Shown here piece after piece: positions 18,301 through 20,846 of a stretch of DNA of 20,846 nucleotides (position 1 is its first letter; every line of letters starts with the position of its first letter). Source of the stretch: Candidatus Scybalomonas excrementavium (GTDB taxonomy: Bacteria; Bacillota; Clostridia; Lachnospirales; Lachnospiraceae); assembly GCA_017694765.1 (NCBI GenBank), contig JADIML010000110.1:1-20846 (forward strand). The letters are read 5' to 3'. The notes below the pieces were generated by a model, which was not told the origin of the DNA, ran no database searches, and saw only the letters and a list, made by a program, of their open reading frames with translations. The position numbers and the translations under genes were made by a program.

Positions 18301-18610
18301 CATCTTCTGTAACAGTTGTTTCTTCAGAACTTACCCCTTCTGAACTTACTTCTTCCTTATCAGAAGATTCTGTGTCTTTAGCATCTGTTGTTTCTTCTGT
18401 TTTTGTATCTGTTTCTTCAGAAGCCACTTCATCGCCTTGTGCTTCTTTACTTGTATTTTCTTGCTCTTCTACATTGCTTTCTTGAACCCCAATTACTTCT
18501 TGTCCTTCTTCTGGTCCTATTGAAGCTGCTACTGCATAAGGCTGTAATGGAGAAGCCATTAAATCTGCCACTAAAAGCATTGTTAAGAACTTATTCTGCC
18601 ACTTTCTCAT
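9341..18610 (-). CDS. Giant secreted multidomain protein with transglutaminase-like core, Ig-like, discoidin, NPCBM and beta-helix modules
   Basis: A 3089-residue uninterrupted frame; the full architecture is not one I recognise under a name. Signal peptide 1-28 (basic start, hydrophobic FLTMLLVADLM, likely cut after AVA). Approximate order: acidic Glu/Thr/Ser linker 33-142; beta-helix region 145-455 with GGAI/NN-type turns; InlB/Flg_new repeat 455-525 (FLGWYT...LYAQW); Ig-like 530-620 and 630-730 (YQWYR); discoidin/CBM32-like 760-896; three Ig-like modules 900-1165; NPCBM-like 1172-1328; helical plus transglutaminase-like region 1330-1700 with Cys1621, His1647 and Asp1673; TPR-like helices ~1715-1785; second discoidin-like 2007-2143; group-3 bacterial Ig (Big_3-like) at 2150, 2234, 2319 and 2546; BspA-type leucine-rich repeats 2404-2540; Ig-like 2628-2720; second beta-helix 2724 to the end. 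No LPXTG, SLH, choline-binding or C-terminal membrane segment is visible. Glycan or host-surface binding with cleavage or crosslinking of peptides is inferred. ATG follows AAAGGAAGAG. It has its own promoter and terminator. Confidence 0.93.
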   Translation of the reverse strand: MRKWQNKFLTMLLVADLMASPLQPYAVAASIGPEEGQEVIGVQESNVEEQENTSKEAQGDEVASEETDTKTEETTDAKDTESSDKEEVSSEGVSSEETTVTEDAETVTEETEDTEATVEDKTEDSTEKTETTEQTTQKVENPVAQIGEIQYATFAEAVSAAQADDTIVLLQDVEVNAAITVDKNLAIVSATEDAKIIRRAKGLKGNLFIVANGAKFALGNEEGTQPVIVDGGAKWVVKKLQAEVAEGETVVRTIEDKSSSSDEETIVEVLVESPTVDGAYNAGIEADSAVIRIDEGQFYLYKNAVIQNNDDKTQDAGGGAIANNKGEKGSIFLYGILQNNATRGNNTNGGAIRNNGQLTVYESALLSGNKAEVNGGSIYNHGNGVVTIEGGEFTNNTAKNGGAIASASGTLNIQGGTIKGNKATLDGNGIYTESSVTIGDELNLDGISDDIYTQKTYTLTLDGNGVDNPESQTIRYLGNYNLPTLKRNGYKFLGWYTASDETGTKVENGSFITETNNVTLYAQWELTSTNEITLTKQPEAGTFYLEDKPVLSIEAKTTKDEAQVSYQWYRCDDEQGANKVALEGETNKTLSLPSDLGVYYYFCVVSEENSVDVVSEVVKVQIISRNIAYTPVFSKQPQAVNKYVGETAKLEVEANTIDNGTITYQWYRSENKTADMETAEKVDDATSSTYEVTPSDAGVYYYFVVATNTIKNEKGENVTATATSDVVNVTIHNKITVEDMKADDARMQKKYWNSYRIDTQTSQYGYIEKATSLYGNWGSNTINKAFDGNWNTFWETNRSSTDNAMEITFNKEVQLDRIIYATRQDVSKGNGYPTKLVIYSKTTDGEYVEVGVAESARTSGYRIFTLPHAITSKAIKLKFEQATPNNWPSASEIVLLRSEDTVLSGCATVYGTAIPGAKLSVSTDVQVGDKEALAYQWQESTDGISYTDIQGAINATYTVRTEDADANKYLRVVVSDTSGKFAGTMVSEPYRSLVDVKLEGNPVSGETLKPVMNYVGDKTTYEYQWERSTDGKEFKNIEGATKETYKVDNVVANQYVRLAVKISVDGVSTTTVYSDGVHIDATAMMTGAPQVGSTLKASVKGIEEKENSVIYTWEIGDSETGEFKAITDATGATYTIKEDDLNKFIRVKAELTESKATVTSEAWQVKEDGTYDKIEGDSVYLSDIKKEKLIDSSIGYKTLMYDANTSGDTITLLVNGEKNYFFKGLGAHAPSTLVYDLSDYVTYYHFDRFLAYLGLDNAQGSKGNGVKFTVQTSIDNKTWKTVQTTGVLKGNTDAVKVDIQLEDAKYLKISISDNGSNANDHSVIADAVLANQAYTGKVQNQEFVKTVAEYDKELKQIREVNPDKTVKEILQMDDYKKLLYQRTFVSNATYNLVKAYAENEEYADTLKWFMNDLEALEDYALGGALSCNYTNFIKVLTKLYTKHGEDLKDTTYGSLYKRMMIAISFTHSGDVPFWADYSQKSDPVRRYEIYKKLHSKGLLINNAFENLTVTEMRWVVNAMIDDEEIEWLNYYVRTHSSKNTMKPEDFNSNNFTPGPYYFIKYGFGYNYKNEKYYTEENKEKWQKKYGLTNEAAGEGGKDFDLNVTYGTDPKIWMVFEEGAVCGGISKTGTNIVQVFGLPAIVVGQPGHAAYLQLTYTNPNDPKNSTGKWLVQNDIYGWSKSQSGGLLNGWGNEYAAELGVSSYTLLAQATLDDEENLHTAERFVKLASAYSDDPEEQIRLYEQALDVQNINLDAWYGLINAYKALGKGDEDFLKLSQRIADALTYYPLPMWKTLEDRIKPEIKSGESLAILALQKQVALKKATKATTANTTQPEVSKTMANSLLGNQNTAIATFSLDGNNAGKIMIDSSYGGGNQVLYSIDGGVNWKNAGITTEVLLTQEEIDALTPEKDLLVRFQGTTNYYTIDITKASTPSNLYRNDREDRLIGSVVNLEWRVAGDDQWTDLTSDTTFTGDKTIQVRVKANGTEQVSDIATYKFTTDTDTASKKYIPLSHISYVGTSSQQNEGSSGAKVLTGEPNSMWHTVWSGNDNERYVTVKFDEPRYLTAVDYTPRQTGNNGRFLSCEVYTSMDGEDWMLAGSVTGWGDNANTKRVNLFGPTYAKYVKVVGTKTIGNFGSAAMLEFFEDTTVESKTVESIELKTAPKKTTYLRGDELNIKGLVVIARYDDGTKGTLKHKFLQFDKTILDKLGKETISVSYSLNGEVVPVTFDVNVVENTKDITGITVTELPTKMRYFVGDSLDTTGMVVKAQYTDGTEGYIYDDMYKVVPEKFTEATDSQKVTIEFTRNGNTVTDTFSGVEVTKTVKSIKISKKPTTTTYSLGDAFNDKGMQVSAVYDDNTQEVLDSSDYIIESDGFSNTAGTKTITVTYARKPEIQTNISVIIFPYIQTEQFIFEAAEGKDIASLTYVMGNTVAEDGKVEVPSTVTVADKLDFTINTIGRSSFEGQTNVKSVVLPSTVQSIEKDAFKNSTGLKEVYLTSYDNFDNLSIADTAFSGVTGATIYVANEKLVKELEDKHITGIKNLTIKSIAEKVTTLEIQAPNKTEYTLGESADFTGLEVYGILEDGNKILLNSETYSMNAFDRNKAGEQVITVRLNKKDVTASFTLNVTPATPSIEAQPMDMGYNETEKPEALKVVASTKDAGHLSYQWYSNTTNSTKGATAIQGATTDSYVPELKDQYYFVVVTNNDAAKTEGTSISVTSDIAHIQVGSYEARIGNTSYATLKEAVVNAEDGATIQIRKDITIEDTIVINKNLTITGHTIKRANTFNGLLFQVNKGTVLLENVEVDGGAVWTGNEDATLKRGTKNTGIVADNSLVLVTAGEFNLGKDAVLKNNANNSNNYGRSGGAVRISGGTFRMTGGTIKDNYSAPYGGAVLATSGSVIIESGLVSGNHGTSSGGTFCIDQSATFTMTRTENPEDTVIENNLGNGNGGAIWLSNGKATLNGGIIRNNKATNGGAVYMQGSGTLELGDVTITGNSVTNMVSGIYYANGSISIIGVPNMENDIYVTGGKKINLTSDLTDMKSKIRISNIGSSAEKAVFVVADTAEHAKSAEKAFALASGLSLQAEGTDVYFTRK
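9344..10441 (-). repeat. C-terminal beta-helix module (paralogue of the N-terminal one)
   Basis: Residues ~2724-3089 of the giant protein. They open with ARIGNTSYATLKEAV, continue with short parallel-strand turns rich in GGAV, GGTI and NN, and share with residues ~145-455 the same head: IG...YAT..EAV, ..DDTI/GATI, ..KNL.I, ..IKRA/IIRRA, LF.V..G, VDGGA.W. The two segments are therefore related by duplication. Confidence 0.75.
13511..14623 (-). other. Transglutaminase-like (papain-fold) domain inside the giant protein
   Basis: Residues ~1330-1700. A helical lead-in is followed by EEGAVCGGIS (Cys1621), FGLPAIVVGQPGHAAYL (His1647) and WLVQNDIYGW (Asn1672, Asp1673). This is the order and local pattern of the transglutaminase core: G.C......(l)GiPA..v.G...HA.., then an acidic residue after Trp. 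In bacteria such domains are often cysteine peptidases or amidases and only sometimes crosslinkers. The family assignment rests on motif reading alone. Confidence 0.75.
17246..18178 (-). repeat. N-terminal beta-helix module of the giant protein
   Basis: Residues ~145-455. The head AQIGEIQYATFAEAV is followed by turns such as GGAIANN, GGAIRNN, GGSIYN and GGTIKGN, typical of right-handed beta-helix or polymorphic-adhesin repeats. It is paralogous to the C-terminal module but carries an extra acidic insert (about residues 225-280, with SSSSDEE) between the head and the helix turns. Confidence 0.72.
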
Positions 18611-18716
18611 AATGCTCTCTTCCTTTCTTCATCTATAAATTCGAATATTTATCAGTTACATAAATTGTATATCCATAAATCTTGTATCCATCACAAGAAT
18701 TTCTTTTGCTTTCGGA

Positions 18717-18745
18717 AGTATAGCATAAGAATTTTTAACATACAA
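18717..18745 (-). promoter_or_regulatory. Strong promoter of the giant surface gene
   Basis: The minus strand has -35 TTGTAT (18740-18745) and -10 TATACT (18717-18722) with a 17-bp spacer and an extended TGC before the -10. The predicted leader is ~100 nt and contains two weak hairpins (TCTTGT/ACAAGA and ATAAAT/ATTTAT). An A/T-rich stretch upstream of the -35 could act as an UP element. Confidence 0.78.
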
Positions 18746-19080
18746 TAGGGTGGGTTCGAAAAATTTTTTACCAAAATTACTATTTATTCACTTATTTTTA
18801 TATAATTATTTATTTTTTTCCAATTCCTCCCTTTTTTAATATCCGATTAAATTAATCAGGAATGTTTATACATCGAAAATTCTTGATTTTTGTCTTTTTT
18901 TTAACAATTTTTATTTTCATCCATATTTAAAAAAAATGTTTTTATTATCAAAATATTTATCTCTTACTCTTTGTTGATTATTTTAATAATAATTCCTATT
19001 ATTATTTAGAGGAAACTCGAACAAAGTGACCTTGTGCATCCTTCTTTTTCATATTTATAGATATAACTCATTAAGAGGAT
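18746..19080. other. AT-rich non-coding stretch upstream of the giant gene
   Basis: No convincing gene. The segment is extremely AT-rich with runs of T and A. Visible structures are a 13-bp dyad GATTAAATTAATC (18845-18857), which could be an operator, and an AT hairpin AATAATA/TATTATT (about 18986-19006). A 16-codon minus-strand frame beginning MKKKDAQGHF lies at 19002-19052, without a clear ribosome-binding site. Confidence 0.6.
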
Positions 19081-19178
19081 TTTCCTATAAAAGAACAACG
19101 TGTGCCTTGCACACTCTTCGCGACTTTAAGTTACTTCTAGCAATGCACGCTTTGCCGTGCGCGAGCAATTTCCTATAA
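19081..19178. repeat. Putative small interspersed repeat with 10-bp direct-repeat ends
   Basis: TTTCCTATAA occurs at 19081-19090 and again at 19169-19178. The segment between them is locally GC-rich and holds two hairpins: GTGTGC/GCACAC (19100-19114) and GCACG/CGTGC (19145-19160). Composition and structure differ sharply from the AT-rich surroundings. Its copy number in the genome cannot be seen here. Confidence 0.5.
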
Positions 19179-19181
19179 CAT

Positions 19182-19203
19182 AAAAAAGAGCCATCTTAGG
19201 CTC
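19182..19203 (-). terminator. Second, tandem rho-independent terminator
   Basis: On the minus strand GAGCC - 6-nt loop - GGCTC is followed by TTTTTTAT. It lies 25 bp beyond the first terminator after tRNA-Met. Confidence 0.75.
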
Positions 19204-19228
19204 CTATATAATAGTATTTTTTCAAATA

Positions 19229-19264
19229 AAAACAGGTGTTATTCTTAAGAATAACACCTGTTTT
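19229..19264 (-). terminator. Rho-independent terminator after tRNA-Met
   Basis: A perfect 36-bp palindrome centred on CTTAAG, with arms AAAACAGGTGTTATT and its complement. It is followed on the minus strand by a T (the fifth of a T run) and ATTT. It lies 6 bp after the mature 3' end of tRNA-Met. Confidence 0.88.
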
Positions 19265-19270
19265 ATCAAG

Positions 19271-19344
19271 TAGCGGAAGAGAGATTTGAACTCCCGACAC
19301 TACGGGTATGAACCGTATGCTCTAGCCAACTGAGCTATTCCGCC
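19271..19344 (-). tRNA. tRNA-Met, elongator type (anticodon CAT)
   Basis: The minus strand gives acceptor GGCGGAA/TTCCGCT (closing G-U), D arm TAGCTCAGTTGGCTAGAGC, anticodon stem TACGG/CCGTA with loop TTCATAC, T arm GGGAGTTCAAATCTC, and discriminator A. The paired first base and D-arm pattern fit elongator Met rather than initiator, which usually begins CGCGG. A tRNA-Ile with a CAT anticodon is less likely but not excluded by the anticodon alone. CCA is not encoded. Confidence 0.93.
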
Positions 19345-19360
19345 GTACTCAACGAATATC

Positions 19361-19389
19361 AGTATAACGGATTCTTTTTCATTTGTCAA
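19361..19389 (-). promoter_or_regulatory. Consensus sigma-A promoter of tRNA-Met
   Basis: The minus strand has TTGACA (19384-19389) and TATACT (19361-19366) with a 17-bp spacer. The -10 is 16 bp before the mature tRNA 5' end. It lies immediately after the divIC stop codon. Confidence 0.9.
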
Positions 19390-19395
19390 CACTTT

Positions 19396-19695
19396 TTATT
19401 CAGTTGGTTTAAAAACTTTTTCTCCCTTTTCCACTAAGTTTAATTTTTCCTTGGCAATCTCCTTAATATACTCATCTGTTTTCATATATTCTTCTTTTGC
19501 CTCTAACTCTCTTTTTTTCTGCTCAGCTTCTTCGATTTGCTTTTCTAGCTTTGCTGTTTGTTTTGCATATTGCATACTCTTTTTATTTAACTCTACACTT
19601 TTAATTGTAATACTAATAAATAGAACTAATATCACACAAATAATGCTATATGCTCCTTTTGGTCCACGTTTTATCTTTCTTTGTTTTTTCGCCAT
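19396..19695 (-). CDS. divIC: Cell-division protein DivIC/FtsB family
   Basis: A 99-residue bitopic protein: a basic cytoplasmic N-terminus (MAKKQRKIKRGPKG), one membrane helix (about residues 16-34), a coiled coil rich in Lys, Glu and Gln (about 38-68), and the family-typical end with DEYIKEIAKEKLNLV. DivIC joins FtsL and DivIB in the divisome and links septal peptidoglycan synthesis to division. The frame opens at a GTG at 19704, but that GTG lies inside the ribosome-binding site AGGTGA. The ATG at 19693-19695, five bases after it, is the better start. The ribosome-binding site overlaps the yabQ stop, so the genes are tightly coupled. The location after yabPQ is conserved. Confidence 0.92.
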   Translation of the reverse strand: MAKKQRKIKRGPKGAYSIICVILVLFISITIKSVELNKKSMQYAKQTAKLEKQIEEAEQKKRELEAKEEYMKTDEYIKEIAKEKLNLVEKGEKVFKPTE

Positions 19696-19700
19696 ATGTT

Positions 19701-19706
19701 TCACCT
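19701..19706 (-). promoter_or_regulatory. Ribosome-binding site deciding the divIC start
   Basis: AGGTGA on the minus strand, five bases before ATG 19693-19695, overlaps both the yabQ stop codon TAG and the alternative upstream GTG. Confidence 0.75.
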
Positions 19707-20139
19707 ATTTTCCATATAAAAACTTCTTTACCTTATAAAAAAAAGTATGAGAACGCCTTCTTCTTGAACGATTCTTCTTTTTATATATCATTATGAAGTC
19801 TTTCTTATATTTTCTCAAGTGTTTTTTTATAAAATTTCCAATTGCTACATTTATTTTAACAAAAAAAGGACTAATCGCAATACTGTAAAAAAGCATTCCA
19901 AGTCCCATTCCTAAAATACAGTACCCCCGAATACTGCCATTATTATATCGATAGAGCAATGCAAAAATAGAAAATCCCGTTACAATCCAAAAAAATAAGT
20001 CTTGAATCGCAATCATAACACTACTATGTGGTATCAATCTCCGAAGCACTCGAAAACAATCATAAAATAAGAGAATGATAACTCCATATAAAATACTAAG
20101 TGAAAATAGCCATACTTCCTTTAATAAATAGAGATCCAT
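19705..20139 (-). CDS. yabQ: Spore cortex biosynthesis protein YabQ
   Basis: A 144-residue membrane protein with three hydrophobic segments (about 11-30, 43-65 and 71-94) and a strongly basic C-terminal tail (KKKNRSRRRRSH). Size, hydrophobic layout and position between yabP and divIC match YabQ, a mother-cell membrane protein required for cortex formation in Bacillus. Sequence conservation in this family is low, so synteny carries much of the call. ATG follows GGAGGG with an 8-base gap, 13 bp after the yabP stop. Confidence 0.9.
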   Translation of the reverse strand: MDLYLLKEVWLFSLSILYGVIILLFYDCFRVLRRLIPHSSVMIAIQDLFFWIVTGFSIFALLYRYNNGSIRGYCILGMGLGMLFYSIAISPFFVKINVAIGNFIKKHLRKYKKDFIMIYKKKNRSRRRRSHTFFYKVKKFLYGK

Positions 20140-20152
20140 TCTATAGACCCTC

Positions 20153-20437
20153 CTACTTAAATAGCCTTGAAAGAATTCCTTCTGCCTGTTTCTTTCCCTG
20201 ATTCATATCGGAATACACAAGACTATCAATTCTTCCATCCACTTTTACTTCCCCTTTTTCTACTGTAAGGCTCGTTACATGAAGATCCATTCCCTTCATC
20301 ATGAGCATTCCCATCTCTGTATCTAAAATAATTTCATTGGCATCAAAGGACAATACATCTTTTACTCCTGTAATAATCCCGTTACTTCTTCCTACAAAGG
20401 ACACTTTATGATTGCCAAATATCTGTTTTTCTTCCAC
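20153..20437 (-). CDS. yabP: Sporulation protein YabP
   Basis: A 94-residue small soluble beta-rich protein of the YabP/YqfC family. The pattern ILDTEMGMLMMKGMDLHVTS followed by LTVEKGEVKVDGRI matches the family core. In Bacillus it is a sigma-E-dependent mother-cell gene needed for normal spore cortex and coat. The start codon is GTG (20435-20437), six bases after a perfect AGGAGGT. It lies upstream of yabQ by 13 bp and downstream of rqcP by 82 bp. No convincing sigma-E promoter is visible in that gap. Confidence 0.92.
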   Translation of the reverse strand: MEEKQIFGNHKVSFVGRSNGIITGVKDVLSFDANEIILDTEMGMLMMKGMDLHVTSLTVEKGEVKVDGRIDSLVYSDMNQGKKQAEGILSRLFK

Positions 20438-20443
20438 TGTTGT

Positions 20444-20450
20444 ACCTCCT
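20444..20450 (-). promoter_or_regulatory. Ribosome-binding site fixing the GTG start of yabP
   Basis: AGGAGGT on the minus strand lies six bases before GTG 20435-20437. No ATG in frame lies near enough to compete. Confidence 0.85.
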
Positions 20451-20519
20451 TTTGCCTATTCTTTCTTAAAACATATCGTTTCTATATAGTAATAGTATGA
20501 GGTACGAAATAGATTTATG

Positions 20520-20759
20520 TTATAAATATTGATACATATCCTTTGCTAACTCTTTTTTTACATTGTCTTCCACAGATAAAACTTCTACAGCAACAGATTT
20601 GTTTCCAAACTGAATCTCTATTTTATCTCCAACTTTTACACAAACAGATGCTTTGGCTGGTTTTCCATTCACAAACACTCTTCCTGCATCACAAGCTTCA
20701 TTTGCTACCGTTCTTCTCTTAATTAAACGGGATACTTTTAAATATTTATCAAGTCTCAT
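20520..20759 (-). CDS. rqcP: S4-domain RNA-binding protein RqcP (YabO/HslR family)
   Basis: A 79-residue protein that is nearly all S4 domain: MRLDKYLKVSRLIKRRT, then the loop GRVFVNGKPAKAS, then VKVGDKIEI. In Bacillus, RqcP works with RqcH on stalled 50S subunits, stabilising the P-site tRNA during alanine-tail synthesis in ribosome-associated quality control. The E. coli relative is Hsp15. ATG follows GGAGG with a 6-base gap. It lies 54 bp downstream of the HU gene, with a hairpin terminator between, which is the standard clostridial order. Confidence 0.95.
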   Translation of the reverse strand: MRLDKYLKVSRLIKRRTVANEACDAGRVFVNGKPAKASVCVKVGDKIEIQFGNKSVAVEVLSVEDNVKKELAKDMYQYL

Positions 20760-20774
20760 TCTTTTCCTCCTATT

Positions 20775-20803
20775 ATGGAAAAAGCTGCCATTATTGGCAG
20801 CTT
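20775..20803 (-). terminator. Hairpin terminator or attenuator between HU and rqcP
   Basis: Perfect 9-bp stem AAGCTGCCA / TGGCAGCTT with loop ATAA on the minus strand, continuing into a run of T (TTTTTCC). The T-run is short and the rqcP ribosome-binding site follows within ~10 bp. It may therefore be leaky, letting part of the strong HU transcription reach rqcP. Confidence 0.75.
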
Positions 20804-20813
20804 AGTCATAAAA

Positions 20814-20846
20814 TTACGCGTTAATCATATCTTTTAAAGCTTTTCC
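20814..20846 (-). CDS. hup: HU-family DNA-binding protein, C-terminal end only (gene continues beyond window)
   Basis: The minus strand from the window edge reads GKALKDMINA followed by TAA. This matches the usual last residues of HU proteins (..GKALKDAVN), and HU is the common gene just upstream of rqcP in clostridia. Only ten residues are visible, so the call leans on synteny. HU is an abundant dimeric protein that bends and compacts DNA. Confidence 0.75.
   Translation of the reverse strand, partial: GKALKDMINA

Noticed and set aside
18161..18480. Repetitive TTCTTCTGT-like DNA in the giant gene's 5' end suggesting a CRISPR or tandem-repeat array.
   Set aside because: The repetition is simply the codon pattern of the Glu/Thr/Ser-rich linker, with no regular repeat-spacer period.
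19271..19344. Possibility that the CAT-anticodon tRNA is the TilS substrate tRNA-Ile(CAT).
   Set aside because: Acceptor, D-arm and anticodon-stem sequences fit elongator tRNA-Met of clostridia better. The anticodon alone cannot decide, but the rest does.
20471..20500. Possible sigma-E promoter for yabP: TCATACT, 15-bp spacer, then GATATGTT on the minus strand.
   Set aside because: The -35 is acceptable but the -10 agrees with CATACAnT at only about half the positions. yabPQ are known sigma-E genes in Bacillus, so a promoter is expected, but this match is too weak to list.

Overview
The window looks like a chromosomal segment of a low-G+C, spore-forming member of the Bacillota, most probably a gut Lachnospiraceae-type clostridium. 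The reasons are the AT-rich DNA, strong GGAGG ribosome-binding sites, the sporulation genes (spoIIE, yabP, yabQ), and the clostridial gene order HU - rqcP - yabP - yabQ - divIC - (tRNA-Met) - spoIIE - tilS - hpt - ftsH. The family is inferred from gene order and protein style; the genus cannot be told. All supported genes lie on the minus strand, so the window is best read from high to low coordinates.

Right end (20846 to 19271): the last codons of an HU-type protein with a terminator, then the S4-domain ribosome-quality-control factor RqcP, the spore-coat/cortex proteins YabP and YabQ, the division protein DivIC (FtsB-like), and an elongator tRNA-Met with a textbook sigma-A promoter, followed by two tandem terminators.

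Middle (19270 to 9341): a 9.3-kb insertion into this otherwise standard cluster. About 660 bp of AT-rich non-coding DNA holds a putative small interspersed repeat with flanking 10-bp direct repeats and a strong extended -10 promoter. Then comes one uninterrupted 3089-codon gene for a secreted giant. It has a signal peptide, an acidic Thr/Ser/Glu linker, two related beta-helix regions at its two ends, many Ig-like modules, two discoidin (F5/8C, CBM32-like) modules, an NPCBM module, BspA-type leucine-rich repeats, and in the centre a transglutaminase-like Cys-His-Asp domain. No wall anchor is visible.

Left part (9340 to 2604): spoIIE with an unusual 21-bp-spaced sigma-A promoter and a near-consensus Spo0A box, the layout known for Spo0A-activated promoters of Bacillus. 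Then come tilS, hpt (overlapping tilS by 8 bp) and ftsH (TTG start), ending at a strong bidirectional terminator. Between ftsH and the terminator is a C9/G9 tract with a possible small-RNA promoter.

Left end (2603 to 1): an intracellular GH13 neopullulanase/alpha-amylase-type enzyme with its own promoter, and a tRNA-Tyr/tRNA-Leu pair with a consensus promoter. The candidate for an undescribed system is the giant transglutaminase-like surface protein, together with the regulatory features around it.
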